This document shows, piece by piece, positions 52,555 to 61,200 of a stretch of DNA of 64,000 bases. This DNA comes from Jiangella mangrovi (lineage in GTDB: Bacteria > Actinomycetota > Actinomycetes > Jiangellales > Jiangellaceae). The position numbers were made by a program, and so were the translations under genes. The notes under the pieces are model-generated. The model searched no databases. It had not been told where the DNA came from and saw only the letters and a program-made list of their open reading frames with translations. Each line of letters starts with the position of its first letter. Position 1 is the stretch's first letter. The stretch is from NCBI RefSeq assembly GCF_014204975.1, contig NZ_JACHMM010000001.1, positions 1,550,001-1,614,000 of the forward strand, read 5' to 3'.

Positions 52555-52968
52555 TCACTTGCCGAACCCGGAGCCGCCACCGGCGAATCCGCTGCGGTAG
52601 CCGCCGCCGAACGCGCCCCAGATCGGGATGATCACCGGGCCCCAGCGGTCGTAGCCGTCGCGGACGTCGGTGACCTCGATGTCGGAGCCGTCGCCGCCGG
52701 CCGCCGGCACGATGTGCACCATGGTGTCCTCGTAGCCGAGGTAGCGGCCGGTGGTGTCCTGGTGGTCGCGGCCCGCGGTGGCGGCGTCCTCGACGATCGC
52801 CGCGACGGTGTCGACGGAGTCGTCGGAGCGGTAGGTGGAGTAGTCGCCGTCCTGGCTGACCAGCTCGTAGTTGTCGGAGATGACCCGGCGCACGTCGTCG
52901 TCGGCGCTCCCGCAGGCCGACAGCGTCAGCGCGGCGGCCACCAGCCCGGCTACGAGCGCGCGCCTCAT
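52555..52968 (-). CDS. DUF4247 lipoprotein
   Basis: This 137-residue exported protein has a lipobox VAAALTLSACG (Cys near 19). The mature part (VRRVISDNYELVSQDGDYSTY, DHQDTTGRYLGYEDTMVHIV) matches my memory of the DUF4247 family found beside DUF350 genes. It ends in a Gly/Phe-rich tail (GGGYRSGFAGGGSGFGK). Its ATG overlaps the stop of the DUF2617 gene (ATGA). The function is unknown. Confidence 0.82.
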   Translation of the reverse strand: MRRALVAGLVAAALTLSACGSADDDVRRVISDNYELVSQDGDYSTYRSDDSVDTVAAIVEDAATAGRDHQDTTGRYLGYEDTMVHIVPAAGGDGSDIEVTDVRDGYDRWGPVIIPIWGAFGGGYRSGFAGGGSGFGK

Positions 52969-53441
52969 CGGGTCAGCTCCGTCCGGGTGCCGACCAGCTG
53001 GCCGGCGCCGGGGTAGACGTGCCAGGTCGACCAGGCGACGGCGTCGGCGTCCAGCCGGTCGGCGCGCAGGGCGGTGACGGCATCGGGGTCGCCCGGGAAC
53101 GCGGCGACGACGGCGTCCGGCTCGGCCGCCAGGCGGCGCAGCTCGGCAGCCCGGGCGCGCAGCGTCGCGAGCGGCAGCTCCTCGACGGCGGCGTGGAACC
53201 GGTAGTGCCACCCGCCGGCCCGGCGGCGCACCTCGCCGGGGAGCTCCGCGGGCACACCCGGCAGACAGGCCACCGTCTCGACCAGCCCGCCGAGCACCAC
53301 CTGGTGCGAGGCGCCCAGCACCCGCAGCTCCAGCGGTCCGGCCGCCCGGACGGCGAGCGCCGGCACGACCGGGTGGTCGAGGGTCCAGGCGAGGTCGGCC
53401 GCCCGCGTGTCGACGTAGGGTACGTCCAGGGTCGCGAGCAC
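52965..53441 (-). CDS. DUF2617 family protein
   Basis: This 158-residue soluble protein has no signal or helix. Features fitting DUF2617 are VPYVDTRAADLAWTLD, LRVLGASHQVVLGG, WHYRFHAAVEELP and the ending WSTWHVYPGAGQLVGTRTE. The GTG at 53441 starts one base after the DUF4178 stop and the end overlaps DUF4247, so all are read together. A His and two Trp in the C-terminal block are worth noting as possible ligand contacts. The function is unknown. Confidence 0.82.
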   Translation of the reverse strand: MLATLDVPYVDTRAADLAWTLDHPVVPALAVRAAGPLELRVLGASHQVVLGGLVETVACLPGVPAELPGEVRRRAGGWHYRFHAAVEELPLATLRARAAELRRLAAEPDAVVAAFPGDPDAVTALRADRLDADAVAWSTWHVYPGAGQLVGTRTELTR

Positions 53442-53442
53442 G

Positions 53443-54051
53443 TCAGCGCGGCGCCGGGTCGCTGCCGGGGTAGATCGTGAGGGTGCCGGGCGGCACGCGC
53501 TCGCCGCGGGCCACCTCCCACTCGCCGCCCTCGAACCGTTCGAACGAGAGGTACGTCCCGCGCGGGCCCTCGAAGTCGACGTACTCGACCCGTCCGGTGG
53601 ACCCGAGGCCCGTCGTGCCCTCGGAGGTGAACTGCGCGGTGCCGTGCTCGTCGCGGCGGTACTCGACGCCGTCGTGGCTGAGCGTCGCCGCGCTGGGCTT
53701 CAGCCCGCTGTTGCGCAGCTTCAGCCACTTGACGACCTCGAGGTCGGGGTCCTCCTCGACCGACAGCCAGCTCCGGCTGCCGTCGACGTCGTCGAGGAAG
53801 TGCTCGCTCCACTGGTAGCCGCCCTCGCGCAGCCGCAGCGAGCCGCGCACGAACAGCCGTTCGCCGAGCAGCTCGACCATGTCGCCGGCGCGCAGCGTGC
53901 GGGGGTCGCCGAAGGTGCTCTCGCCCGGATCGAACGGGTCGCGGGGCACGGGCGCCGGTGCCGGCGCGGACCGGGACCGCAGTGCCCGGACGACCCAGAC
54001 GGCGACGAGCACGATCGCCAGGACGACGATGACGGCCAGAACGGTCCTCAC
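53443..54051 (-). CDS. DUF4178 protein with N-terminal membrane anchor
   Basis: This 202-residue protein has one N-terminal helix (TVLAVIVVLAIVLVAVWVV), a Pro-rich linker and a DUF4178 beta-rich domain (LRAGDMVELLGERLFVRGSL, GGYQWSEHFLDD, GSRSWLSVEEDPDLEVVKW). The GTG at 54051 appears leaderless: TAGGGT stands seven bases upstream. It is the first gene of the five-gene operon, so this promoter probably drives DUF2617, DUF4247, DUF350 and the spermidine synthase-like gene too. Confidence 0.82.
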   Translation of the reverse strand: MRTVLAVIVVLAIVLVAVWVVRALRSRSAPAPAPVPRDPFDPGESTFGDPRTLRAGDMVELLGERLFVRGSLRLREGGYQWSEHFLDDVDGSRSWLSVEEDPDLEVVKWLKLRNSGLKPSAATLSHDGVEYRRDEHGTAQFTSEGTTGLGSTGRVEYVDFEGPRGTYLSFERFEGGEWEVARGERVPPGTLTIYPGSDPAPR

Positions 54052-54188
54052 CCCGTCGACCCTACATTGGCCCGATCCGCCGGCCGACCACGGCGTCGGC
54101 GTGCGACACGGCCGGTTCGGGCTGCGAGGGTTCACCCGCGCGCTCTAATCTGGCGCTGCCAACTCTGGCGACCCCACGGAGGACCCTC

Positions 54189-54374
54189 ATGGCAGGCAAG
54201 TTCGAGCTCTACAAGGACAAGTCCGACCAGTACCGCTTCCGCCTGAAGGCCGGCAACGGCGAGACGATCGCCGTCGGCGAGGCGTACACGAGCAAGAGCA
54301 GCGCGCTCAACGGCATCGACTCGATCCGGCGCAACGCCGTGGACGCCGTGATCGACGACCAGACCGACGACTGA
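54189..54374 (+). CDS. YegP family protein (DUF1508)
   Basis: This 61-residue protein consists of one DUF1508 repeat: KFELYKDKSDQYRFRLKAGN followed by AVGEAYTSKSSALNGIDSIR. Classical YegP has two such repeats, so this is the short single-repeat form common in actinobacteria. GGAGG precedes the ATG. The function is unknown. A strong hairpin follows the stop. Confidence 0.93.
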   Translation: MAGKFELYKDKSDQYRFRLKAGNGETIAVGEAYTSKSSALNGIDSIRRNAVDAVIDDQTDD

Positions 54375-54390
54375 CCCGCCGCACGTCCGA

Positions 54391-54426
54391 AGAGCCCCGG
54401 CCCCGCACCCTGTGGGCCGGGGCTCT
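54391..54426 (+). terminator. Hairpin terminator after the YegP gene
   Basis: A perfect 13-bp stem (AGAGCCCCGGCCC at 54391-54403 with its complement at 54414-54426) with a 10-base loop and a short CGTCGTCT tail lies just before the -10 box of the next gene. Confidence 0.8.
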
Positions 54427-54447
54427 CGTCGTCTAGCGTTCTCGCCC

Positions 54448-54825
54448 ATGGCAGCCCTGCGCGAGATCGTGGTCGACTGCGAGAACGCCCCCGGCCTGGC
54501 CCGGTTCTGGGCGGCGGTGCTCGACGGCTACGACGTCCTCCCCTACGACGACGCCGAGATCGAGCGGCTGGCCGGCCTCGGCTTCACCCCCGAGACCGAC
54601 CCGACGGTGGGGGTCGGCGGCCCCGGCCCGACGCTGTTCTTCCAGCAGGTGCCGGAGCCGAAGTCGGTGAAGAACCGCGTGCACCTCGACGTCGAGGCGC
54701 CGGACCGCGCGGCCGAGGTCGACCGCCTGGTCGCCCTCGGGGCGAGCGTGCACAGCGTCCACGACCGGTGGACGGTGCTGCTCGACCCCGAGGGCAACGA
54801 GTTCTGCGTCTCCCAGCCCGGCTGA
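54448..54825 (+). CDS. VOC (glyoxalase/dioxygenase superfamily) protein
   Basis: This 125-residue protein has two beta-alpha-beta-beta-beta units: LREIVVDCENAPGLARFWAAVL at the start and NRVHLDVEAPDRAAEVDRLV with VLLDPEGNEFCV at the end. It matches the small glyoxalase-like group in which metal ligands are often lost; His in NRVHLDV and Glu in GNEFC could remain. The ATG at 54448 is preceded by TAGCGT (54434-54439) without a ribosome site, so the message is probably leaderless. The function is unknown. Confidence 0.88.
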   Translation: MAALREIVVDCENAPGLARFWAAVLDGYDVLPYDDAEIERLAGLGFTPETDPTVGVGGPGPTLFFQQVPEPKSVKNRVHLDVEAPDRAAEVDRLVALGASVHSVHDRWTVLLDPEGNEFCVSQPG

Positions 54826-54838
54826 CCCGCGCCGGTCG

Positions 54839-57082
54839 TCAGTCCGCCGCCCGGGCCGCCTCGGCCGCCCGCTGCCGCAACGCGCGCCGGGCCGGCAGCA
54901 GCGTCGCGCCCAGCGTGAGCACCACGGCCACGGCCACGACGCCCAGGTAGACCAGCGGCGAGCCCGACGGCGTCGTCGAGTCGGCCCGCGCCAGGCTGAA
55001 CGGCACCAGCGTCGCGGCCGAGGCGAGCGTCCCGAGCGTGATGCCGACGGCCGCCACCAGCACGCCCTCGGCGCCGACCATGCGCATCACCTGCGCGCGG
55101 GTGGCGCCGGTGAGCCGCTGCAGCCCGAACTCGCGCCGCCGCGCGCCGGTGCTCGCCGACAGCACGTTGATCACCGAGATCGCGGCGTAGGCGACGATCA
55201 TGATGACGACGGTGTAGTTGGCGAACGCCATGGTCCGCTGCAGGTGGCCGTAGTCGTCGAAGAGCGCGTCGCGGCCGGCGACGGTCAGCCCGGGCGTCGC
55301 GGCGGCCAGCTCTTCGACGGCCGCGACGACGGCGTCCGGGTCGCCCTCGGCAGCCACCAGGACCTCGTGCACCCCACCGGCCGCGGTGTGCGGCGCCAGC
55401 AGGTCCGCCGGCAGCAGCAGCGTGTCGTAGTCGTCGGCGGCGTCGAACGTCGCGGCCACGCGCACCGTCGCCGCCGCTCCGTCGCCCAGCCGCAGGGTCA
55501 GCTCGTCGCCGATTCCGACGCCGAGCGTGTGGGCGTGGTCCGCGGCCAGCGCGACGGTGTCGCCGGTCAGGCCGGTCAGCGCACCCTCGACCGGCGTGAC
55601 CGGGGTGGTCGCGGCCGCGCCCGCCGCCGTCACGCCCTGCAGCGTCCAGCCCTCGTCGCTCTGCGCGTCGTCGTGCGGGGTCTCGACGAAGCCGGTGCTG
55701 CGGACCAGCGCCGAGGCGCCGGCCACCCCGGGGAGGGCGGCGACGCGCTCCACCAGCTCGGGCCCGGCGGGGTCCGCGGACGTCACGACGGCGTCGGCCA
55801 CCAGCCCGCGCGCGAAGGCGTCGCGGTTCGCCGCGTCCTCGGTGGACTGCAGGTAGAGCGTGCCGGTGGCGATGCCGGTCAGCATGATGATGGGGGCGAC
55901 GACGGCGGCCGTGCGGCTCGTGCGGCCGCGGGTGTTGAGGACCGCCAGGTGTCCGGCGGTCCCGGCGACCGCGCGGAGCGGCCACTGCAGCAGCGCCGTC
56001 AGGCCCCGGATCAGCACCGGGCTGAGCAGCGCCATCCCGATGGCCCACAGGATCACGGCGGGACCGGCGGTGCTCGACGTCAGCGGGCCGCTCATGACCG
56101 TCACCGTGACGATCCCGAGCGCGACCCCGCCGCTCAGCGCCAGCAGGCCGAACAGCCACCGCCAGGGGCTCATGCCGCGGATGTCGAGGGCGGCCTCGGT
56201 CAGCGCCTGCGTGGGCCGGACGGCGGCCGCTCGGCGACCGGCGATGAGCGCCCCGCCGACGGCCGCGACGAGGGCCGCGCCGACCGCCGTCACGACCGGG
56301 ATCCAGCCCTGCCGGAACTCGATGCCCGCCGGGACCACGCCCGCGTCCGCCATCCGCTCGAACAGGAGCTCGCCGAGGAAGCGGCCCGGGACCAGCGCCG
56401 CCGCCGTCGCGACGAACCACAGCAGCAGCGTCTCGCCGAGCACCATGCGCCGCAGCTGGCCGGGCGTCGCGCCGGCCGTGCGCAGCAGCGCCAGCTCGCG
56501 GCCGCGCTGCTGGATCGAGAGCGCCAGCATCGACGCCACGCCGAACATCGACACCATGGTCGCCCAGCCGCCGAAGACGCCGGCCAACGCGATGAGGTCC
56601 TCGCTGCTGGACCGGGCCGTCAGCACCTCGGCCTGCCCGCGGGCGTCGCCGGTCAGCGTCGTCGCGGGCACGCCGTCCAGCGCTGCGTCGATGCGCTCCT
56701 TCAGCGCGCCCGTGCCGACACCCGGCGCGGCGGTGACGGCGATCGCGTCGACCGTGCCCGACGGAGCCGGGGCGTCCAGGACCCGTCCCTCGGCCGAGGC
56801 CACGCCGTCGACAGCGGACACCGTCGCGACCAGGTCGTCGTCGAGGCGCACCCGCTCGGGCAGCAGCGCCGACTCGTCCGTGCCCGGGATGTCGTAGCGC
56901 TGCTCCCCCGCGACGACGACGTCCGCCCCGGCCAGTTCCTGCGGCGGCACCGCGGTGCGGATGCCGGTCTCCATGAGCCCGCCGCAGGCCATGACGATGG
57001 CGGCGCCGAGCACCATCGCCACGAACGCCGCCGCGAAGGTTCCCGCGCGATGGCGCAGGGTCCGTACCGCCAGACCGAACAT
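54839..57082 (-). CDS. FtsX-like ABC transporter permease (MacB/LolC type)
   Basis: This 747-residue protein has two FtsX units: an N-terminal helix (FAAAFVAMVLGAAIVMACGG), an extracellular domain, three helices near 165-290 (GGWATMVSMFGVASMLALSI), a central helix region, a second extracellular domain with DDYDTLLLPADLL, and three C-terminal helices (TVVIMIVAYAAISVINVLSA). The cytoplasmic motifs RRGRELALLRTAGATPGQLRR and RRREFGLQRLTGATRAQV are the usual coupling loops. The partner ATPase normally next door is absent here. An inverted repeat lies in its leader. Confidence 0.92.
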   Translation of the reverse strand: MFGLAVRTLRHRAGTFAAAFVAMVLGAAIVMACGGLMETGIRTAVPPQELAGADVVVAGEQRYDIPGTDESALLPERVRLDDDLVATVSAVDGVASAEGRVLDAPAPSGTVDAIAVTAAPGVGTGALKERIDAALDGVPATTLTGDARGQAEVLTARSSSEDLIALAGVFGGWATMVSMFGVASMLALSIQQRGRELALLRTAGATPGQLRRMVLGETLLLWFVATAAALVPGRFLGELLFERMADAGVVPAGIEFRQGWIPVVTAVGAALVAAVGGALIAGRRAAAVRPTQALTEAALDIRGMSPWRWLFGLLALSGGVALGIVTVTVMSGPLTSSTAGPAVILWAIGMALLSPVLIRGLTALLQWPLRAVAGTAGHLAVLNTRGRTSRTAAVVAPIIMLTGIATGTLYLQSTEDAANRDAFARGLVADAVVTSADPAGPELVERVAALPGVAGASALVRSTGFVETPHDDAQSDEGWTLQGVTAAGAAATTPVTPVEGALTGLTGDTVALAADHAHTLGVGIGDELTLRLGDGAAATVRVAATFDAADDYDTLLLPADLLAPHTAAGGVHEVLVAAEGDPDAVVAAVEELAAATPGLTVAGRDALFDDYGHLQRTMAFANYTVVIMIVAYAAISVINVLSASTGARRREFGLQRLTGATRAQVMRMVGAEGVLVAAVGITLGTLASAATLVPFSLARADSTTPSGSPLVYLGVVAVAVVLTLGATLLPARRALRQRAAEAARAAD

Positions 57083-57090
57083 CGGATGCT

Positions 57091-57126
57091 CCCGAGGTCT
57101 CGTCGCGCCGGGTGCGCGACCTCGGG
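57091..57126 (-). promoter_or_regulatory. Inverted repeat in the leader of the FtsX-like gene
   Basis: CCCGAGGTC (57091-57099) pairs with its complement at 57118-57126, and an inner GTCGCGC/GCGCGAC pairing is also possible. It lies just after a TAGCGT box on the minus strand and ends nine bases before the start codon. It could be an operator or a translation-limiting leader. Confidence 0.5.
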
Positions 57127-57199
57127 ATCGACGCTACGGAGCGGGCGACGCGACACCCATGGCGCTGACCGGCGGCTCCACAGGGGGGTCAGCCCCACC

Positions 57200-57766
57200 T
57201 CAGAAGCTGCGGCGGGCCTGCCAGTCGGTGCGGAGCAGGCCCATGACGATGGTGTCGACCCGCTCGCCGTCCCAGAGCAGCGACTCGCGCAGCCGCCCCT
57301 CGACCACGAACCCGGCCTTCTCGTACGACCGCTGCGCCCGCGGGTTGAACGCGTAGACCTCGAGATCGACGCGGTGCAGCCCGACCTCCTCGAACAGGTG
57401 GGCCAGCATGAGCTCGATCGCCTCGGGGCCGATGCCGCGGCCGCGGTAGGACTCGACGAGGTCGATGCGGAAGCCGCCGGCCTCGTTGTCGGCGTCGACG
57501 TCGTTGACGGAGATGCCGCCCGCGTACTCGCCCGTCCCGACGTCCTCGATGGCCCAGTCGAGCCGGTCGTCCTGCTCGGCCCGGCTGGCGCAGTAGGCGT
57601 CGATCTCGGCACGGGTGAACGTGCGGTGGGTGCCGGTGAGCCGCATGGACTCGGCGTCGAACAGCGACTCGTAGACCGCGGCGGCGTGCTGCGGACCCAG
57701 CGGGACCAGCCGGATGCGCTCGCCGGTGAGGGTGGGCGTGGCCGCGACGGCGGCTGCGTTGATCAC
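57200..57766 (-). CDS. GNAT-family N-acetyltransferase (RimJ/RimL-like)
   Basis: This 188-residue acetyltransferase starts with LTGERIRLVPLGPQHAAAVYE. The acetyl-CoA site is IDLVESYRGRGIGPEAIEL, with LHRVDLEVYAFNPRAQRSYE and the final KAGFVVEGRLRESLLWDG as in the RimJ/RimL group, which acetylates protein N-termini or small molecules. The GTG at 57766 seems leaderless (TAGACA upstream). It lies 117 bases upstream, in its own strand direction, of nothing in the same operon: the FtsX-like gene downstream has its own leader. Confidence 0.9.
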   Translation of the reverse strand: MINAAAVAATPTLTGERIRLVPLGPQHAAAVYESLFDAESMRLTGTHRTFTRAEIDAYCASRAEQDDRLDWAIEDVGTGEYAGGISVNDVDADNEAGGFRIDLVESYRGRGIGPEAIELMLAHLFEEVGLHRVDLEVYAFNPRAQRSYEKAGFVVEGRLRESLLWDGERVDTIVMGLLRTDWQARRSF

Positions 57767-57828
57767 GCGCCCTGTCTACCCCTGACCGGGGGACGCGGCA
57801 ACGCAATTAGACTGGAGGGGAGCAAGGC

Positions 57829-57863
57829 GAAGGCCCCTCGGAGTAAGGGTCCGAGGGGCCTTC
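57829..57863. terminator. GTAAGGG-loop hairpin, left copy
   Basis: A perfect 14-bp stem (GAAGGCCCCTCGGA at 57829-57842 with its complement at 57850-57863) holds the 7-base loop GTAAGGG. A near-identical hairpin lies at 61982-62016. There is no T-run. A TAGACT box at 57809-57814 stands about 15 bases before it on the + strand. Confidence 0.65.
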
Positions 57864-58299
57864 TCAGTCGACCGGAACCATCACGACCGGTTGAACCGGC
57901 CGGATGCTCGCCACCTCCGATGACGGTGGCTCGAGTCGGCAAGGCTCACGGTTGCCCGTGGGTGCCTCGCAGCCCTTCCGGTCTGCCGTCCGGCTCCGTC
58001 AGCCGCCCCGCGCATCGGAGTGCGGTTCGCCGGGTTGCCCCGACGTGGCGAACTGCCGTTATCCGTCCGGCCCGCCCTCGACTCCTTCGGCGCGTTTGGC
58101 CAGGTCACCCCGGCTTTCCGGCTCCGAACTCGTCGATGACGATGAGGTATTTCTAGTCCTGTCGTCAGAGCCGCACAAGAGGGTTTCACCAAGATTTTCT
58201 CCGTCGGCCGCCGCCCACAAGGATGTCCACAAGGTACTGAGCGCGAAGGGCCGCGTTACCCACACCCCTGTGCACAGAAACTGTGGACAACTTCGCGGA
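57864..58299. other. Non-coding stretch with DnaA-box-like sites
   Basis: No convincing reading frame. GTTCGCC and GGCGAAC form a small inverted repeat near 58023-58050. TGTGGACAA at 58282-58290 is a perfect complement of the actinobacterial DnaA box TTGTCCACA, and ATGTCCACA at 58223-58231 differs from it by one base. Confidence 0.4.
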
Positions 58300-61200
58300 T
58301 CACCGCCGGTTCAGTACCCGCGTGACGGCTGCGACGACGGTCGTGGCGAGCACCGCGCCGGAGAAGACCAGCCCGTAGGCGACCACCAGATCGAGGCCGC
58401 GGGGGTCCCAGGCGTTGTCCTGGCCGAGGCTGAGGATCGGGATGAGCAGGTCCAGCGTGTAGCCGATCGGGTTGAACGTGGGGTGGACGTTCACCTCGAC
58501 GGGGTCCAGCTCGCGGCCCCAGAAGTACGCAGTCCCGAACGCCAGCAGCCCGACGAACCAGATGGCGGCCAGGCCCGGCCGGTAGCCGAACCCGACGGTG
58601 ACGTCCTGCAGGTAGCCCCAGCCCTTCATCAGCAGCTGGCCCAGCGACGACGTTCCCAGCAGGTCGCGGCGGTGGCGGTGCCGGGCGAGCAGGACGGTGC
58701 GCGCGGCGGCGTCGTCGCCGGAGCGGCGGTAGTGGTTGGCCAGCTGCTCGTACACCTGGTGCTGGTAGCCGGTGGGGTCGCGGCGCAGCCACGCCAGCGC
58801 GGTCTCGACGTCGGCGTCGCCGGGGTCGTCGAAGGTCAGCCCCGACAGCATGACCATGGAGGTGTCAGTGGGGTCCATGACCAGCGTGCGGACCTCGGAG
58901 TCGCGCAGGTCGACGGCGATCTCGCCGGCCGGCAGCTCGACGGTGCCGGCCTGCATCTCGGACAGGTCGATGACCGCCCGCCGGCCGCGCGAGGTGGGCG
59001 CGGTCTCGATGCTGAGGTCGTTCATGAGCACCCGCCGGGCCACCACCGCCTCGTGCAGCGTGACCAGCGGCCGCACCTGCTCCGTCCCGCCCGGGCGCCC
59101 GGCCGCCGGCGGCTCCTGGCTGATCGAGACCTGCTCGCAGGAGAGCTCGCCGATGTTCGCGCGGTCGAGGCGGACGTCGCCGACGATGGTGAGCGGCCCG
59201 TTGCCGGTGGAGCGCCGCGAGCCCAGCTCGACCGCGCCGGACACCCGCAGGTTCGGCGCGAACACCGCGGTGCGGCCGGGGTTGCGCAGGGTCGTGCGGC
59301 CGCGGACCAGCAGCCGGCCCGCCAGCGCGGCCTCGGCCAGCGAGAGCTGCCCGGTCAGCTCGACGTCGCGGCACTCGAGGTTGCCCTCGACCTTGAGCCC
59401 GGCCGCCGCCACGACCTCCTCGACGGGCGTGCGGCCGTCGGCGCGGACGCCGGTCTCGCCGTGCAGCGCCGTCAGCACCACGCTGAACCCGACCTCGGCC
59501 CGCCGAAGCGCCATGCCGCCGGTGAGCTCGGCCTCGCGGACGACCAGCGAGCCGCCCACCGTGCTGCCGGCGACGTCGACGGCGAACCGCCCGGGGTGGC
59601 GGAAGCGGCCGCCGTCGACGATGAGGTCGCCGCCCACCCGCGAGCGCGCCACGATGACCGCGCCGTCGACGTCGAGCGCGGTCAGCCGGAACACCCCGCA
59701 GGTGACGTCGGGGAGCAGCAGCGCCGTCTGGCCGGGCGCGACGAACTCGCCGTGGCGCAGGCTGAGCCCGGCCGCGAACGTCGAGCCGGTGAGCCGCAGC
59801 GCGCCGCGGAAGACGCCGCCGTCGACCAGGAACTCGTCGGACATGGTCTGGATGGCGCTGAAGACGATGGGCCCGTCGGTGGACCCCACCCCGTGCCCGC
59901 TCAGCGTCGACGCGCTGAGCACGAAGCGGCGGCGCACGTGCGCCTGGTCGAACGAGACGGTGCCCTGGATCTCGGCCCGCTCGATGGACACCTTGCCGCC
60001 CACCTGCACGCCGGTACCGTCGAGCACCCGGTGGTCGGGCCGGCGCAGCACGGCGCCGTCGAGCACGAGGTCGCCGCCGACCTTGCCGTCGCGCATGACG
60101 ATGCCGCCGTCGGCCCAGAAGCCGCCGAGGTCGGACGAGTACGGGTCGTCGCCCACCACGAAGTCGCCGCGGACCTCGATGCGCGGCGCGATGAGCGCGT
60201 TGCCGTCGGGGTTGTAGATCTGCGCGCCGGTCAGCACGACGCTGTCGGCGACCGCAGCCGTCAGCCGCACGGCGCCGTCGCACACCATGCCGCGGGCGGT
60301 GAGCCGGCCGTCGACCCGCAGGCCGATGGCGTCGACGCCCATGCCGGAGGACTCGATGTAGGCGCCGCGCAACAGCACGTCGCTGCGCACACGTGCCTGG
60401 AACAGCCGGAGCTGGCCCTGGACGCGTGCGCCGTCCATGGCCAGGCTCTTGCCGAGGTCGGCGTGGGCGAGGTCGACGTCGCCGCGGCAGCGGAACCGGC
60501 GGCCCAGCACCAGCCGCTCACCGATGACGGCGCGCGACGCGGCCAGCGCGCGGTAGCCGCCGTCGAGGTGCGCCCCGCCCAGGAAGACCGCCGCGCCGAC
60601 CCGGATGCCCTTGATGTTCAGCCCGCCCATGGCCGTCAGCCGCTCGAGGTTGAGGTCGCGCCGCACCGTCGCCGACTGCAGGCTGACCGCCCAGGAGTCG
60701 TCCGGGTTGGTGACCCGGGTGCCGACCAGCCGCGCGGACGTCGCCTCGAGGTCATCGAGCATGACCCGGCCGACCAGGCGGGCGCGGTCGGCCACCAGCG
60801 ACCCGACAGCGGCGCCGATGCCGACCAGCGCGTAGCCGCCGGGGTTGCTGATCTCGACGCCGCGCAGCGCGAGGGTGTCGCGGACGACGCCGCGCGGGAT
60901 CAGCATGCGCCCGATGATGCGGGCGCCGTTCTCGACCTCGAGCCGGTCGGCCTCGATGTCGCTGGCCACCAGCGCGTCTCCGCCCGGGTTGGCCAGCACC
61001 GCGGCGTCGAACACGACGCTGCCGGCGATGGTGGCGTGCCCGAGGTCGACGGTGCCGCTGCAGCGCAGCCCGTGGCCCTGGACGCCGCCCGCGACCAGCC
61101 GACGGGCGTCGAGGGCGACGCCGTGGCGGTTGCGCAGGACGGCGTCGGTGAGGTCGACCCGGCCGGACACCGTCGCGCCGGACAGCACGATGGGTCCGCG

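Noticed and set aside
57881-58192. 103-residue open frame on the minus strand
   Set aside because: Arg/Ser-rich composition and no start signals; better read as non-coding.
58200-58300. Possible replication origin
   Set aside because: Too few DnaA boxes, and none of dnaA, dnaN, gyrB or parAB is in the window.
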